A DNA stretch of 64,000 nt from Podospora bellae-mahoneyi (lineage: Eukaryota > Ascomycota > Sordariomycetes > Sordariales > Podosporaceae), in NCBI RefSeq assembly GCF_035222275.1, contig NC_085884.1, positions 3,534,001 through 3,598,000 of the forward strand, given 5' to 3'. The first letter of the stretch is position 1; each line of letters begins with the position of its first letter. Positions 10,475-22,321 of this stretch are shown here, in pieces. The notes below the pieces were generated by a model. The model searched no databases. It worked only from the letters and a program-made list of their open reading frames with translations, and was not told where the DNA came from. Made by a program: the position numbers and the translations under genes.

Positions 10475-11542
10475 ATGAGAACCCCCATCCTCCTTAGCGC
10501 CCACCGCGCTGCTGCTCACTACCGCCCACTCGGCCTCACAAAATCTCATCATGCCGCCTTGTCCAACTCAACTCTCATAGCTCACTCACGTCTTCACTTC
10601 CAACACCGATTTAACTCCTCCTCCTCCTCCTCCTCCTCCTCCTCCTCCTCCCAACCCCCCCTCCCGCTCAACCTCACCCCGCTAGACATCCAATATAACA
10701 AAACCCTCAACCCACCCCCCACCACCCGTCCCCCCCCTTTTTCCATCCCCGAAAACAACCCCTCCCTCTCCCTCCCACGGAACCTCCTCGCCAAAGGCAA
10801 GGCCATCCTGACGTTTTACAAAACCGGCCTCAAATCCATCCTCGTGAACCGCCGCCTCTGCTACACGCCCCTCGACTCTTTGCCTGAGCCGCTCAAGCAG
10901 TTGAAACCCTACCCCGACACGCGCGCGGCGCTGATACTGAAGTCCCGGTTAAGGCATGATTTGGGGAGGCTGATACCCCTTTCGTTGATATTGCTTGTCT
11001 GCGCCGAGTTCACGCCTGTGGTTATACTGGGGGCGCCGAATTTGAAGGTCACACCGTTAACGTGTCGGATGCCGAGGGAGGTTGAGGCGATTAGGGAGAG
11101 GGATAGAGTTGTGAGGAAACGGGCGAGGGAGCTGTACGGGAAGGGGGAGGGGGAGGTGGATGTGGTTGTTGGGGAGGTGCTGAGAGTGGGGAGGCCGAGG
11201 TTTGTGCCGGAGTGGATTTATCCGGGCGTGATGAGGAAGGGGAAACTGGAGAGAAGGCTGGCGTGGATTGTGGCGGATGATGCGATGATTGTGCAAGGCG
11301 GGGGGGAGGGGGAGTTGGTGGTGGAAGAGGTGAGGGTGGCGTTGGAGGAGAGGGGGGTTGATGTGCTGGGGAAGGGGGAGGAGGAGCTGAGGGGGTTGTT
11401 GAGGAAGTGGTTGGAGATCACGGGGCAGGTGGAGGATTTGGATGTGAGGAGGGAGGTGGTCAAGGGGATGGTAGTGCAGGGCGAGGAGAGGTGGCGGAGG
11501 TGGGAGAGGTGGGAGGAGAGTAAATTGACGCTGGAGGGTTAG
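10475..11542 (+). CDS. LETM1-like mitochondrial inner-membrane protein
   Basis: A single exon gives 355 residues from the ATG at 10475. The N-terminus is rich in Arg, His, Ser and Ala with few acids (MRTPILLSAHRAAAHYRPLG), a likely mitochondrial presequence, followed by a poly-Ser tract encoded by a CTC repeat. Residues 110-200 hold the LETM1-type core: GLKSILVNRR, then RHDLGRLIPLSLILLVCAEFTP with the membrane segment, followed by VTPLTCRMP. The C-terminal half is charged and helical. LETM1/Mdm38 proteins act in K+/H+ homeostasis and ribosome binding at the mitochondrial inner membrane; this shorter protein belongs to that superfamily but its precise role is inferred. The coding strand is C-rich before about 10,920 and G-rich after it. 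Confidence 0.75.
   Translation: MRTPILLSAHRAAAHYRPLGLTKSHHAALSNSTLIAHSRLHFQHRFNSSSSSSSSSSSSQPPLPLNLTPLDIQYNKTLNPPPTTRPPPFSIPENNPSLSLPRNLLAKGKAILTFYKTGLKSILVNRRLCYTPLDSLPEPLKQLKPYPDTRAALILKSRLRHDLGRLIPLSLILLVCAEFTPVVILGAPNLKVTPLTCRMPREVEAIRERDRVVRKRARELYGKGEGEVDVVVGEVLRVGRPRFVPEWIYPGVMRKGKLERRLAWIVADDAMIVQGGGEGELVVEEVRVALEERGVDVLGKGEEELRGLLRKWLEITGQVEDLDVRREVVKGMVVQGEERWRRWERWEESKLTLEG
10615..10651 (+). repeat. (CTC)12 trinucleotide repeat
   Basis: In-frame repeat encoding a poly-Ser tract just after the probable mitochondrial presequence of the LETM1-like protein; likely length-polymorphic between strains. Confidence 0.9.
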
Positions 11543-12694
11543 ATTTGAGATGTTTGTATGATTGGGTGGTGCAGCGTGGAGCTGAGGGTTGGGAAAAGCG
11601 CGGGTTGAAATTTGGAGGAGGTTGTAAACATACATGTTTTTGTTTGTGGGAGATGGACCTTGGCGTGATTAGATTATAGACGGTGCAATGTAGACACACC
11701 TTACAGTCATGACAGGTTCATCTCCGGCTTCGCCTGGGCGATGAATCTCGGTTGCTGACTACACTCCATATGGGCGCTCTCGACTGCCTTCCTAACGAGG
11801 CTGAAGATTTCTTAGTTGCGCAACTGCACTTGAGTTACTGGAAGACCACACGCCGCAGAAATAAAAGGACAACCTCGCACGGCTGCAAGCCGTATCAGCA
11901 GCGCTTCAACAGCTTCATGTGAGTTGAGGCCCTGCATTGTCTTGATGGTGCCCGCAGTAGGTGTGTTGGCGTCGTACTCTTTGAGCGGTTGGGCAGATCA
12001 CAACACCTGAAGAAATGCTTCACGAGACAGGCGAGAAGATGGATTTGCAGAAGGGCCGGGCGGCAGGTAGTCGACATGCTGAGCGGAACATCAACCACCC
12101 CCGAGGGAACCACAGTTTTATACATTACTCCAGCCAAGCAACTCTCACCAGCAGCCACCTCAATACCCTTCTCGCACCAACTAGCCAGGAGGTCAAGTTG
12201 TTTTGGGTAACGAGACTGCTGGAACATGTGGAATGGCACCCGCAAAAGGGCCCAAACCACCGCCGGTCACCTTCCGCAGAATAACTGACGGGGGGGAGTG
12301 AAGCACACAACCCTAACCCCCAACGTGGTATGACCCCTGTTGATACAATTTGACAGCTCTGCTCAGCTGCCCCCACATTTTCCCGCGATCTCCAAAATAT
12401 CCCGACGAACGCCCCACCCCGCTCACTCGGCGGGCCTGGTGTCAAAACGTGGCTTGCGTGGAGTGTCCAGGAATGGTAATAGCTTTTTGTGTTGGTCTGG
12501 CCGCGGTTCCATGTTTTTGTTGAGGAGAGCAGCTGGCTGAAGCTGAATCTTCCTTCGGTCATTACTCGTGTTGCTGTTTCAACTTTCCGAGGTCCAGCCT
12601 CGCTCGCTGTTTACATACATACATACACCACCGGATCTGCCTTGACGGAAGCCTCGGGGAATGGCAAACAACCACTGAGAAAAACTTGGACAGA
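11543..12694. other. Intergenic region upstream of the ferric reductase
   Basis: A 1.15 kb spacer holding the 3' UTR of the LETM1-like gene and the promoter of the reductase. Short open frames on both strands lack recognisable features. No iron-regulatory GATA cluster could be called with confidence by eye. Confidence 0.5.
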
Positions 12695-14676
12695 ATGGGA
12701 CTGTTCACCTACCGCTTCATCGAAGGCCTGACCGAAGCCGAAAAGCAGGCACGGCGTCGGGCGTTGGACAACTACGGCCTTGCGGCTCAGCTTTCGGATT
12801 TGCTGCCGGTGGTGTTGATCTTGCTGTATAGGCTGACGAAGTGGGTTGTGAGGGAGAGGGTGGATGGGAGTGCCAATGGGGAGTATGCTGCTGTGCCGAG
12901 CTCGCCGGTGATGAAGAAGAGGAGGGAGGAGGGGGTGAGGTCTTGGAGCGCGAGGAAGAGGCGGTTGCGGTGGTGGTTGGGGGAGGATGTGGTTGCGGCG
13001 GGGCATGTTTATGGGCAGAGGGATCGTGAGTTTTTTTTGTTTTTTTTTGTTTTCAGGGAGGTGTAGGTACAATGGTGAAAGCTGACGGTTAATAGAATGG
13101 ATTGTTGGGGTCGTGTGGTTTCTTTGGCTGGCGGTGCTCTCAGTCAAGGATACGGGAGAGGGCGAGTTGTGTCTCTACATCCATGTAAAGTGAGATGCTA
13201 ACAGTCACGACAGACTACCTCCACCTAACCAAACGCTTCGGCATCGTCGCCGTCTCCCAGTACCCCCTCCAATACCTCCTCTCCCTCAAGTCCCTCAACC
13301 CCTTCTCCTACCTCCTCAAATCCTCCCACGAACAAGTCAACCGCTGGCACCGCGTCTCGGCCCGGGTAACCACCACCCTCTTGTTCATCCACGCGGCCCT
13401 CTACCTGAACTTCTACATCCAAAACAACCGCCTCTACCGCCTCGGCGTCCCCCTCGTCCTCGCCGGCGTCGTCGCCTTTTTTTCCCTCAACCTCATGCTC
13501 ACCACCGCCCTCCGCCCCGTCCGCCGCTTCTCCTACCGCCTCTTCTTCATCACCCACCTCCTCCTCGCCATCTCCATCCCCTTCCTCATCCTCTTCCACG
13601 CCGCCCCGGCAAGGTCATACATGATCCAGGCCCTGCTCGTCTTTTTTGTCGATCTGATCTCGAGAAAAATGGACACGGTGACTGGCCACGCAAAGTTTGA
13701 GTCCATCCCGGGCACGAACCTCGTCAAACTCAGCGCTGCCATCCCTCACGTCAAGATCAATCGGTTCAGGGGCAGCCCGGGGAGCCACATCTACCTCTCC
13801 ATCCCCGCAGCAGCAAGAGCGACTTTCCAAGACCCGACGAGCATATCGCACCTGCTGTTTGAGTTTCTGTTCAACCCTTTTACTGTCGCGAGCGTGGGGG
13901 AGCAGGAGAGCGAGGTGACGATGATTGCGAGGCACAATGGGGGTCCGATGACGGCTGCGCTGGGGCATTATGCTGTTTTGGCTAAGCAGCAGCAGCAGCA
14001 GCAGCAGCAATCTCCTTCTCGATCCGCCAACAGTTTGTCGATTCCCGACGCGAGAAACGAGGGGAAGATCCCGCTTAACATCGAGGGGCCGTACGGATCG
14101 GTGACGCACTTTCCGAATCTCGGCCAGTTTGACAGGGTGCTGCTCGTGGCGGGCGGTGTAGGGGCTACGTTCACTGTGCCGGTGTACAAATCTGTCGTGG
14201 CGGAGAACCCGAATGCGAAGGTGAAGATGGTTTGGAGCGTGAGGACTGCGGGGGATGCGACGTGGGCGCTGCTGAGGGAGGGGTTAATGGATGATGAGAA
14301 TGTGCAGATATATGTCACGGGGGTGACGGAGGGGAGGACGAGGGGTGGGGTTTGGGATCAGCAACAGCAGGATGGGGGGGAGGGGAGTGGAGCGGAGGGG
14401 ACGGAGATGAGCAGGATGTTTAGACGGAGGAGCGGGAGTAATAGCGGCGGGAGCGGTGGTGGTGGGACGGGGGGGAGGTTTACCAGTTTGCATAATCGGC
14501 AGAGGCCGGATTTGAGGAGGGTGGTGGATGAGATGTTCAGGCATGGGCAGGAGGAGAAGGTGGCGGTTGTGGTGTGCGGGCCGGAGGAGATGGCGAGGGA
14601 GTTGAGGGAGTATGTGGGTGTTTGGGTGAGGAGGGGGAGGGTGGTTTGGTTTCACAAGGAGGGTTTTGGGTTTTGA
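12695..14676 (+). CDS. Ferric-reductase-type transmembrane flavocytochrome (FRE/NOX superfamily)
   Basis: Exons 12695..13025, 13096..13161 and 13214..14676 join to 619 residues. Intron 1 is GT-AG (70 nt); intron 2 needs a GC-AG boundary (52 nt), which restores the conserved DYLHLTKRFG motif. Two His pairs lie in transmembrane helices, each spaced by 13 residues (WHRVSAR...FIHAALY and THLLLAIS...LFHAAP), the bis-heme ligands of the family. The C-terminal half holds the FAD/NAD(P)H module: FNPFTVAS (usually HPFT), EGPYGS, VAGGVGATFTVPVY and VVVCGPEEMAREL. Such enzymes pass electrons from NADPH through FAD and haem across a membrane to Fe3+ or Cu2+. A glutamine tract from a CAG repeat and a Gly/Ser-rich insert are low-complexity additions. 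Confidence 0.85.
13987..14010 (+). repeat. (CAG)n repeat encoding poly-Gln
   Basis: Seven CAG codons plus CAA, in frame in exon 3 of the ferric reductase, between the FAD and NAD(P)H regions. Confidence 0.9.
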
Positions 14677-15116
14677 GGGGGCTTTGATGGTTGGATAGAT
14701 CGAGAAAGAGATTTTGAGAAGTATGCAGTAGTCGATGTAGAGAAGGGATGTATCCTCATAGCCAGAACGTTGCTCATTTTTAGTTCTGGTAACCTGCAAA
14801 GCATGCTTGATACGAGATGCTAATTTGAACCCATACTTCACCAGCTGTTGACTTGAGAGCAACATCAGACGTCCCCCCTCGCTTATTCCGAAGGTAGATC
14901 ATACAATTTCCATCCAAAACCCACCCTCATATCTAGCATAACGAGCGATAAACCCACAAACACAACCACCATGAACCGGTAAATAAATTACGCCACCCCA
15001 TTTTCCCCAAACAATAATCACCGTTGTTGTTTTCCAATATCCATGCAGCTTCTGTGATATCTTGTTTTTTTCTGGCAAAGACCTGAACATCAACCAGCAA
15101 GTCGTCACCCAGGTTC
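14677..15116. other. Convergent 3' intergenic region
   Basis: 440 bases between the stops of the ferric reductase (+) and the VanZ-like gene (-). Nothing beyond 3' UTR sequence is evident. Confidence 0.55.
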
Positions 15117-15915
15117 CTAATCTGCTCTCTTCTTCCCGTTCACAACCCCCACCCTCCCAGCAGCCGAAGCAGCCCCCCCGATATCCTCCTCACTCTCCTC
15201 CTCTTCCTCCTCCTCATCATCCCAGTTGTCCACCTCATTCTCATCCCAATCATCCACCACCTCCTCCAAACTCTTTCCCCTTTCTTCCGTCGCAGCAGCA
15301 GCAGCAGCAGTCGTCACACCCTGCTCCTGCTGCCCATCAAAACTCCTGCCCAACCCCAACCCCTCCCCCAACTCCAAATCCTCCTCCTCTCCATCATGCA
15401 ACCTCTCCAGCTCCTCCCCAGCACCACCCTCGCCACCATATCTCCTCTGCCGTTTTCTTTCCAGCATCCGCTTATGATACCACGAACACAACCCCACCGC
15501 CGCCAACGAACCGACTAAATTGGCGACGACATCATATGGATCAAACTCCCGACCGTTGGGGAGAAGGCCTTGCAAAATTTCCGAACCGATGCCGCCGCCG
15601 ACGGTGCAGATGGCGAGGGTTAGGTTAAGGGTGCGGCGGCGGGTGGTGTCGATTACCCAGTAGAAGGCGAGGGTTAACAGGAAGAAGGTGAGGAAGTGGA
15701 GGGCTTTGTCGTTGAGGGGGAGGGAGGGGGAGAGTTGGAGGGTGGAGAGGCCGGCGTAGGCTGAGAGGAGGAGGAGGAGGGTGAAGACGCCTGGTTGATG
15801 GGGGGAGGGGGGAGGGGCGGGATGTTAGTGGATGGTGTATATATAAGGTTAGGTGGGGAGAAGGGGAATGATGAAATGGGGAATGGTTACCTGCGAAGGG
15901 GAGCCGTATTCTCAT
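15117..15915 (-). CDS. VanZ-like membrane protein
   Basis: Two exons, complement(15117..15790, 15891..15915), give 232 residues. The first exon is only 25 nt and encodes MRIRLPFA; the 100-nt intron is GT-AG. The N-terminal half carries four hydrophobic segments, with LNDKALHFLTFFLLTLAFYW and GSEILQGLLPNGREFDPYDV matching the VanZ-like domain (conserved His, and a C-terminal D-x-x-D/N motif in DPYDVVANLVGS). The C-terminal half is soluble, Gln/Ala-rich and ends in a strongly acidic run of Glu residues. VanZ-like proteins are widespread in fungi, but their molecular role there is unknown. The coding strand shifts from C-rich to G-rich along exon 2. Confidence 0.8.
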
Positions 15916-17155
15916 TGTTGTTGTTGCTGTTGTTGTTGTTGTTGTGTGTGGTTTGCTTGGCTATTTCTGGGGGGGGTTGAACGTGGGGTTGTTTTGCTAG
16001 GGTTGTCGGTCTGTCTGTGACAGATATGACGTTGGGCGCGCGCGAGACGAATCAGCAAGATGAAGGCTGACTGTTTTCTGTAGTAGGAGTGATTTCCGTC
16101 GCCGTCATTGTTTTTTTTTTTCTTGCTGTGAGTCTGTCGTTGGTCTAGGTCATGTCAGATTTGAGCTGCCTGCTGTTGTTACCTTCTGAGGCTGGCTGCT
16201 GCCCATGGGTGAGCTTGCTGGGTTCCAGGTTTCGGCTTCCTGCAGCACCCGCCTGGAGCTTCAGTGGGCTAGGGGGAGAGGGGCTGAACGTGGCGCCGTA
16301 GCGGGACAAAACGGGGCCGAACTCTGGGGGAGGAAAAGGTGGGGGTGGTAGGCCTGCCGCTGGGAACTGGAATCCCTGCCCGCTTGGGAGAGTGCTGTAA
16401 TTCCAGAGGGACAGAGCCTCACTGCAGGTCGAGCGCTGGATTGGCACTGGACTGGCAATGGACTTGGATAAACCAGGAATACACAAAAACAGAAATCACT
16501 TCTGGATGAACACAAATGACATCTCAGAGTAACCTGTCCCTTGCCACACTTGACAGACTGCTCTCCTAGGCCTGGTTTCTGCAAGGAGTTGGACGCACCG
16601 AGCAGCGGTTCACGTGACTTTCACCTTTCCCCAGCCAGGGTGGGCAGCAGAAACTCGCGAGCGGGTACATGGCCCTGGAGTGTAGGAGCTTGACTGAAGC
16701 AAGAAATTGGGGATTGCACAATGCGAAACGGCTGTAGCAGGCTCTGGCAGGTGGATTGAGCCATATTCTGTAGTTTTGAGTCATCAAGACCTCAAAAGTC
16801 GAGTGCGCGACAACATCACCTCTCCTCCTTCCAAGTCCCTTTTGGCAAAAGCACTGCAGCTTGCAGCCAGCAAAATCGCGGCGCCCCCCTTGTTCCCAAA
16901 AACGGCAGAAGCCTTGTCCTAAACTTGACCTCACGTCCAACTCGCCCCGAAATCACCCACGACTGAATCCATCAATACGCAACCACCTCATCGCCGACCG
17001 GGCCGAGACTGTGCAGACCATCTCTCTGGATGCCCATGCTCCTTCCCATGTGACCAAGACGTCCTGAATTGCCCTGGTGTCGGCAGAACACGAGCGCATA
17101 TCCGGCGCATGGCGACCGAGCCACCGCACTCCCCCCAGTATCCCCGGACCGGACA
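15916..17155. promoter_or_regulatory. Divergent promoter between VanZ-like and Spt7 genes
   Basis: A 1.24 kb spacer between divergent start codons. It begins with a (TTG)n run (about 15914-15945) and contains a CT-rich stretch. A few short open frames occur on both strands; none is convincing. Confidence 0.5.
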
Positions 17156-20100
17156 ATGTCCATCGCAAATGGCCAGAATGCCTGGCCGCCGCCATCGGCA
17201 AGCCAGGTCAACGGCGACCGAGGCCACGGTTATCACGGTGGTGCTGCCGACGACGGCCTGCCGCGGACCAATACCCCCAGCGGCGGCCACCACCCGCCCT
17301 CACTGATGCCTGAGGCGTCCGACCTCGACGACGAGCATCGCCGCACCCTCTTCGCCCAAAAGTTTCAAGTCGCTAACCGCCGTCTGGAGATGCTGTTTGG
17401 TGACGACGGGGGCTACGACCAGGCTGCTCTCGCGTCTTTCACGCGTCCCCCGACCCCACCCGCGCCTTTGATCCCCGCCGCGACCGACCACGCGCCGATT
17501 CAAGAACCACCCCGCAAGCGGGCCAAGCGCGTCATCGACGAGGACGACTACGGCGACGACGACGGTGACGACGACGACGACGATGACGAGGAATCCCAAG
17601 ACGGCGCCAATCGCATTGCTTCTAAACACTCTAGCGCCGCTGCTGCCAAGACTTTGCTATCCCCATCAAAATCGGGAAGCTCCCCAGTGCATTCGGTGCC
17701 ATCCCCTGGGAAACAGAGCAGAGAGGATGGATCGCAACAAAAAGTCAAGTCGTCAGAGGATGCGCGCAAGGAGTTGGAGGATGCGCGCACCGCGACAGAG
17801 GAGGCTGCCAAGCGCAGCTTTCACACGCTATTCTACACCCTAGAAAACGACCGGACCGCCATGCTCGAGCACCAGCAGCTGGAAGAATCAGAAAAACAAC
17901 TGCAGGCCGAGATGGACAAGACGGGTCACAACAGCACAAGTCAGCCGGGGAGCCAGGGCGGCCACGGCTCGCTCAGCAATGCCAACCTGGGCGCCTCGAG
18001 CCTGACGTTGAAGCACCTCATTGCCAGGATAGACCTCAAAAGAGACCAGGTTCGGGCCTCGGATGCCGAGCTGCGCTCGCTCATGAACGAAGTCCGCAAG
18101 AACCGGAGCAAATGGGCGAGTGAGGAGAACGTAGGACAGGAGGAGCTCTACGAGGCACTGGACAAGGTGCTCAGCGAGCTCAAGGCGCACACCGAGTTTT
18201 CGACGCCGTTTCTGAACCGCGTCAACAAGAGGGATGCGCCAGATTACTACAACATAATCAGACAACCGATGGACATGGGGACCATGACGAAGAAGCTCAA
18301 GCAGCTTCAATACAAGTCCAAGACCGAGTTCGTCACGGACCTGAACCTGATCTGGGACAACTGCCTCCGGTACAACCAGGACATGGCCCACCCTTTCCGG
18401 CGCCTTGCCAACTCGATGCGCAAGGAGGCCGAGAAGCTAATACCCCTGATTCCGGATGTTGTCATCAGGCCAAGGGCGGAGGTGGAAGCCGAGGAAAGAA
18501 GGAAGCAAAACGGGGGAGATGACGAGGACAGCGACGACGAGCCGATCATGTCCTCGCGGGGTCGCAAGGCAACAAAGGGGGCGAGCAAGTCCCGGAAGGC
18601 GCAGTCGGACCAAAAAGAAGATACCCCAAACCTGGAGACGAAGCCGGTGCTGCAGTTGAATGGACTTTTGGCGAGGCATAGGGAGGGGTCCGAGATTGAC
18701 GGCAGCAACGGCTTTGGGACGCCGCCGGTGGCTGGATCCATCACGCCCAGCGGCTTGAACGGGCATCATTCCGGTGTCAGTAATGCTGATGCGATGGATA
18801 TTGACGGGCCATCGCTGAACGGGATTCATCTGAATCAAGCGCTGGGCGAGGCGGCGGAGCAGGCGTTTGAAGATGATGATTACAAGATGTGGAAGCAGGT
18901 CACGAAGAAGGACCGGGCGTTGATAGCGAAGGAGCGATATCGGTTGTTTGCGGATGGGCATTTGAATGTGGACGAGCCGGCGTTGTTGAGGACCAAGGCT
19001 GGGATGAGGCGGTTTCTAAAGTCGCAGAGGGAGGCGGAGGCGCATGGGCTTTTGCCGGGGTCGAATCAGGCTGATGCTTCGGCGGCTGGGTCGAAGGATG
19101 GGATCCAGGCGTCGGAGACGTTGGCGGAGGGGATGGAAGATGATGTGGTGAAGAACATACCTGCGTACTATGAGCCTCAGACGATCATCCCGGACATTGA
19201 TCCGAAGCTCCAGTGGGTGGAGGATGGTGAAGGGCAGGTTATCAACCAGTTTGAGGACATGCTGCAGCTGGTTCCTCAGGGGCACTTCATCTCGCCCGTG
19301 AGCAAGCTGACGAACAAGTTTGATACAAACATTCGGCAGATGCAGGAGACGAGGAAGCTGTGTTCCAAGATCAGCGTCATCAAGCAGATGCAGATCCAGA
19401 CACAGGTATGTTTTTTTTCTTTTTTCTTTCTTTTTTCTTTTTTTTTTCTTGTTGGGTTTTGATAGCTTGCTAACAGTAATAGATGTACCAAAACCAATTC
19501 CAAAAGTACAATCCCGAACCCTTCATCGAGCAGGATATCGAGCCCCATTTCCTCGCCGGCGAGGGCCCGGTCATGGCGGGAGAAGTCTGCCGCGCAGCCA
19601 TGCAGCGCTCCGTAGCCAAGATCTTCTACCACGCCGGCTTCGAGGAGCTCCAACCTTCTGCCCTCGACACCATCACCGACATTGCAGGAGACTACTTCCA
19701 AAAGCTCGTCCGAACCTTCAACGTCTATCGCGAAGCGGAACTCAAGCCCGCCACGGGTGCCTTTGCGGAAAGGGGCGCAAAGTTTCAACGCCGGTACACC
19801 CCCGAAGAAGTCATCCTCCACACCCTCGACGAAAACGGCTACGACATTGAGCAGCTTGAAGCCTACGCCCGCGACGACGTCGGCAAGCTAGGCAGCAAAT
19901 TGTCAACCCTCCACGAAAGGATGAAAGCCCACCTCGCCGACCTCCTCCGGCCGGCCCTCAACGACGCGGGAGCCGACGGCTCGGGAGCCTTCAACGACGG
20001 CTCGGAGCAGTTTGTGGGAGGGGACTTTGCCGAGGACCTCGGGGAGGACTTTTTCGGGTTCAAGTCTCTCGGTTTGGACAAAGAGCTCGGGCTGGACATG

Positions 20101-20712
20101 CTGTCTGTCCCGCTGCACCTGCTCCAATCCCGGGTGAGGAACCAGTTTCAGCTGCAGATCCAGACGGCGGGGGCGGGGGTGGGGACGGTGGACATGTTTG
20201 AGCCGCTGCCGCCATCGGAGCCGGTTACTAGGGACTCGATCCAGGAGCAGATCGGGCTGGTCAAGAACTTCTTCTTGGCGAAGCTGCATGCTAACGGGGA
20301 CGCGCCGCTTGTGGAGGACGAGGACTTGCCTGTGAAGCAGCGGAGGCCGAGGCCGAGGTTGGGGGCGACGGGCAAGATTGTTAGTCCGCAGAAGCGGCCG
20401 CCGAAGGAGCAGATTGCGCTGGCGAAGAAGAAGAAGAAGATGGAGAGTAGCGGGTTGGGGATGGTTACTGCGGGGCAGAATGCGGGGAGTTTGGTTGGTG
20501 GGTTGGGAGGGGGGAGTCCGAATAAGAGTAGGAAGGTTGTGGTTGGTGGTGGTGGTGGTGGTGGTGGTGTTGGGAGCATAACGCTGCCGACGGTGGCGGC
20601 TGGGGGCGGGGAGAGCGGGACTGAGAAGGAGGATGGTGGTGGGACGCAACAGGCGGGGGCGAGTGGTGGTGGGATGGGGATGATGAGTCCGGATAGTATG
20701 GATGTTAGGTGA
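17156..20712 (+). CDS. SPT7: SAGA complex subunit Spt7 (bromodomain and histone-fold protein)
   Basis: Exons 17156..19405 and 19483..20712 encode 1,159 residues; yeast Spt7 has about 1,330. The intron is 77 nt, T-rich, with a CTAAC branch site. The N-terminal third is acidic and low-complexity (a long Asp run near residue 140). A bromodomain spans about residues 310-420, with [26 protein letters not shown] and [10 protein letters not shown] typical of the acetyl-lysine pocket. A histone-fold region follows the intron at about residues 780-865 ([20 protein letters not shown]), which in Spt7 pairs with a TAF10-like partner. The C-terminus is Lys/Gly-rich. Spt7 scaffolds SAGA, the Gcn5-containing histone acetyltransferase coactivator in the nucleus. 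The start at 17156 is the first in-frame ATG before a coherent N-terminus. Confidence 0.92.
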
Positions 20713-20862
20713 GGGTGAGGGTGAGGGTGAGGGGGGTTTGTATGATAATGTTTGGGAGGGGAAGGGTAAGGGGATGTATAACTGATGAGATGGAAAAGGG
20801 GTTGGGTTTTTTTTGGGCGGTTGATTGACTATGGTCATAAACTTCATTTTCATCTTTCTTTG

Positions 20863-20884
20863 TTTTTTTTTTTTTTTTTTTTTT
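20863..20884. repeat. Poly-T tract, 22 nt
   Basis: Homopolymer in the 3' region downstream of Spt7. Confidence 0.9.
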
Positions 20885-20985
20885 CAACGTATCTTACTTC
20901 TCTTTCTTTTTTTTTTTGGTAATTTTCTTTTTTTTTTCAGACCGGGACCGACATTTGTTGTTATTCTTATAGTAGTGTTTTCTCC

Positions 20986-21009
20986 TTTTTTTTTTTTTTT
21001 TTTTTTTTT
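20986..21009. repeat. Poly-T tract, 24 nt
   Basis: Second long homopolymer in the same 3' region. Confidence 0.9.
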
Positions 21010-22321
21010 GGAAGAGAGGGAAGGAAGGGGTTGATGTATTAAGGCGGGGATAGAGGTGAAATTGGGGGAAAAGATAAGGGGGAGTAAAGTCATAGCATGT
21101 TGCGTGGCATAGTATAGCACAAGGCTTTTATTTAGCGAAGCGAAAGAGAGACGTACATATACACGCTTTATACACTGCTGCTAATGTTTTGGGGCGTTGT
21201 TGGGTTCTGTTGATGCTGTGTTGTACGTTGGAGGGGGATGGGGTGTGATGTAACTGGGTGTCTGTTAAGTCATTGCAGATAGATAGATGTACGGGCTGTT
21301 TACTGTAGGTATTGGTTCATGATATTGGTTGGCTACTTGGGTATATAGGTGGTTTGGGTATGGGACCTATCTCACACATCAAGAAACATTAGTGTAGAAG
21401 AAATATCTACGGAATTTTCAATCGGCTGCTGTCTGCCTGAGATAGTGACAAGTGAAAGAAAGAGTGATGAATATCTTGCGTTGGAAGATGAAGGGAGGAG
21501 GGTTCTGTCCTGTTAACAATGCTCCTTTTTTGACATCCTTGACATTGTCCATGGGACTGTCCTCATGCTTTCACTTTTCCCTTCCTGGCTTGCGACTTAG
21601 CAAGTCAACAAGTAGGATGGCTCTTTAACCTGCAAACAACTTCTCCCAGCTTCCCCCTGCAAATTGATCATGTCGACACAGCCTTACATTATCCAAGGAA
21701 CCGTCACATAACAAATGTCTACTTGGACGTATTTCAATTTCGTTTCTCAACTGCTACCCAACGACCACATCCGCATGTAACCCTCCTCACACCTCCGGGT
21801 ATAACCAACCGCGTTGAAGCGGTTGAAAAGCAACCAGCCAAAACAGCCTCTCCTTGATCCAGCACGACATACATACACATACCGTACCAACTCACCATGT
21901 TCAGACACATAAAATCATCACCCCATACTCCTTCCCTACCCCCCTTGTTACCCAATACCTGGCAAGTTGATGACCAGTAACAAAAAGAGATCACCTCCCC
22001 CATACAACGTTGCAGAAACACCGCCAAGAATATGCTCTTGCAAGTGATCATGAAAAGAAAGTGACTTCTTTCTCTCTTAATTCTTTTTCCTTTCCCATTT
22101 GATCTCTTTTTCCATGCAACCCAGATTTCCCGATTCGTTGAGGTATATCTCCGTGATCCCAAGCACCATTACTTTTTAGATGCTATGACACAAAACAAAA
22201 ACCATGACCCATAAAATAGCAAAAAAAACCCTGCCCTCTACCTTTTGTTGAACAGGTGGCAAATTATACGCCGGATATCATTCCCCTTCCACATAATTTT
22301 TGAAACAAAACACTGACCCGT

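Larger units (their letters stand above)
20713..22321. other. Long convergent 3' intergenic region with poly-T tracts
   Basis: 1.6 kb between the Spt7 and SHMT stop codons. It starts with a G-quadruplex-like run directly after the Spt7 stop and contains two poly-T tracts (22 and 24 nt). A minus-strand open frame at 21734-22162 begins without an ATG and has no recognisable domain. I see no gene. Confidence 0.55.

Noticed and set aside
21734-22162. Minus-strand open frame of 142 codons downstream of SHMT
   Set aside because: No ATG at the start, no recognisable features, and it lies within the likely 3' UTR of SHMT.
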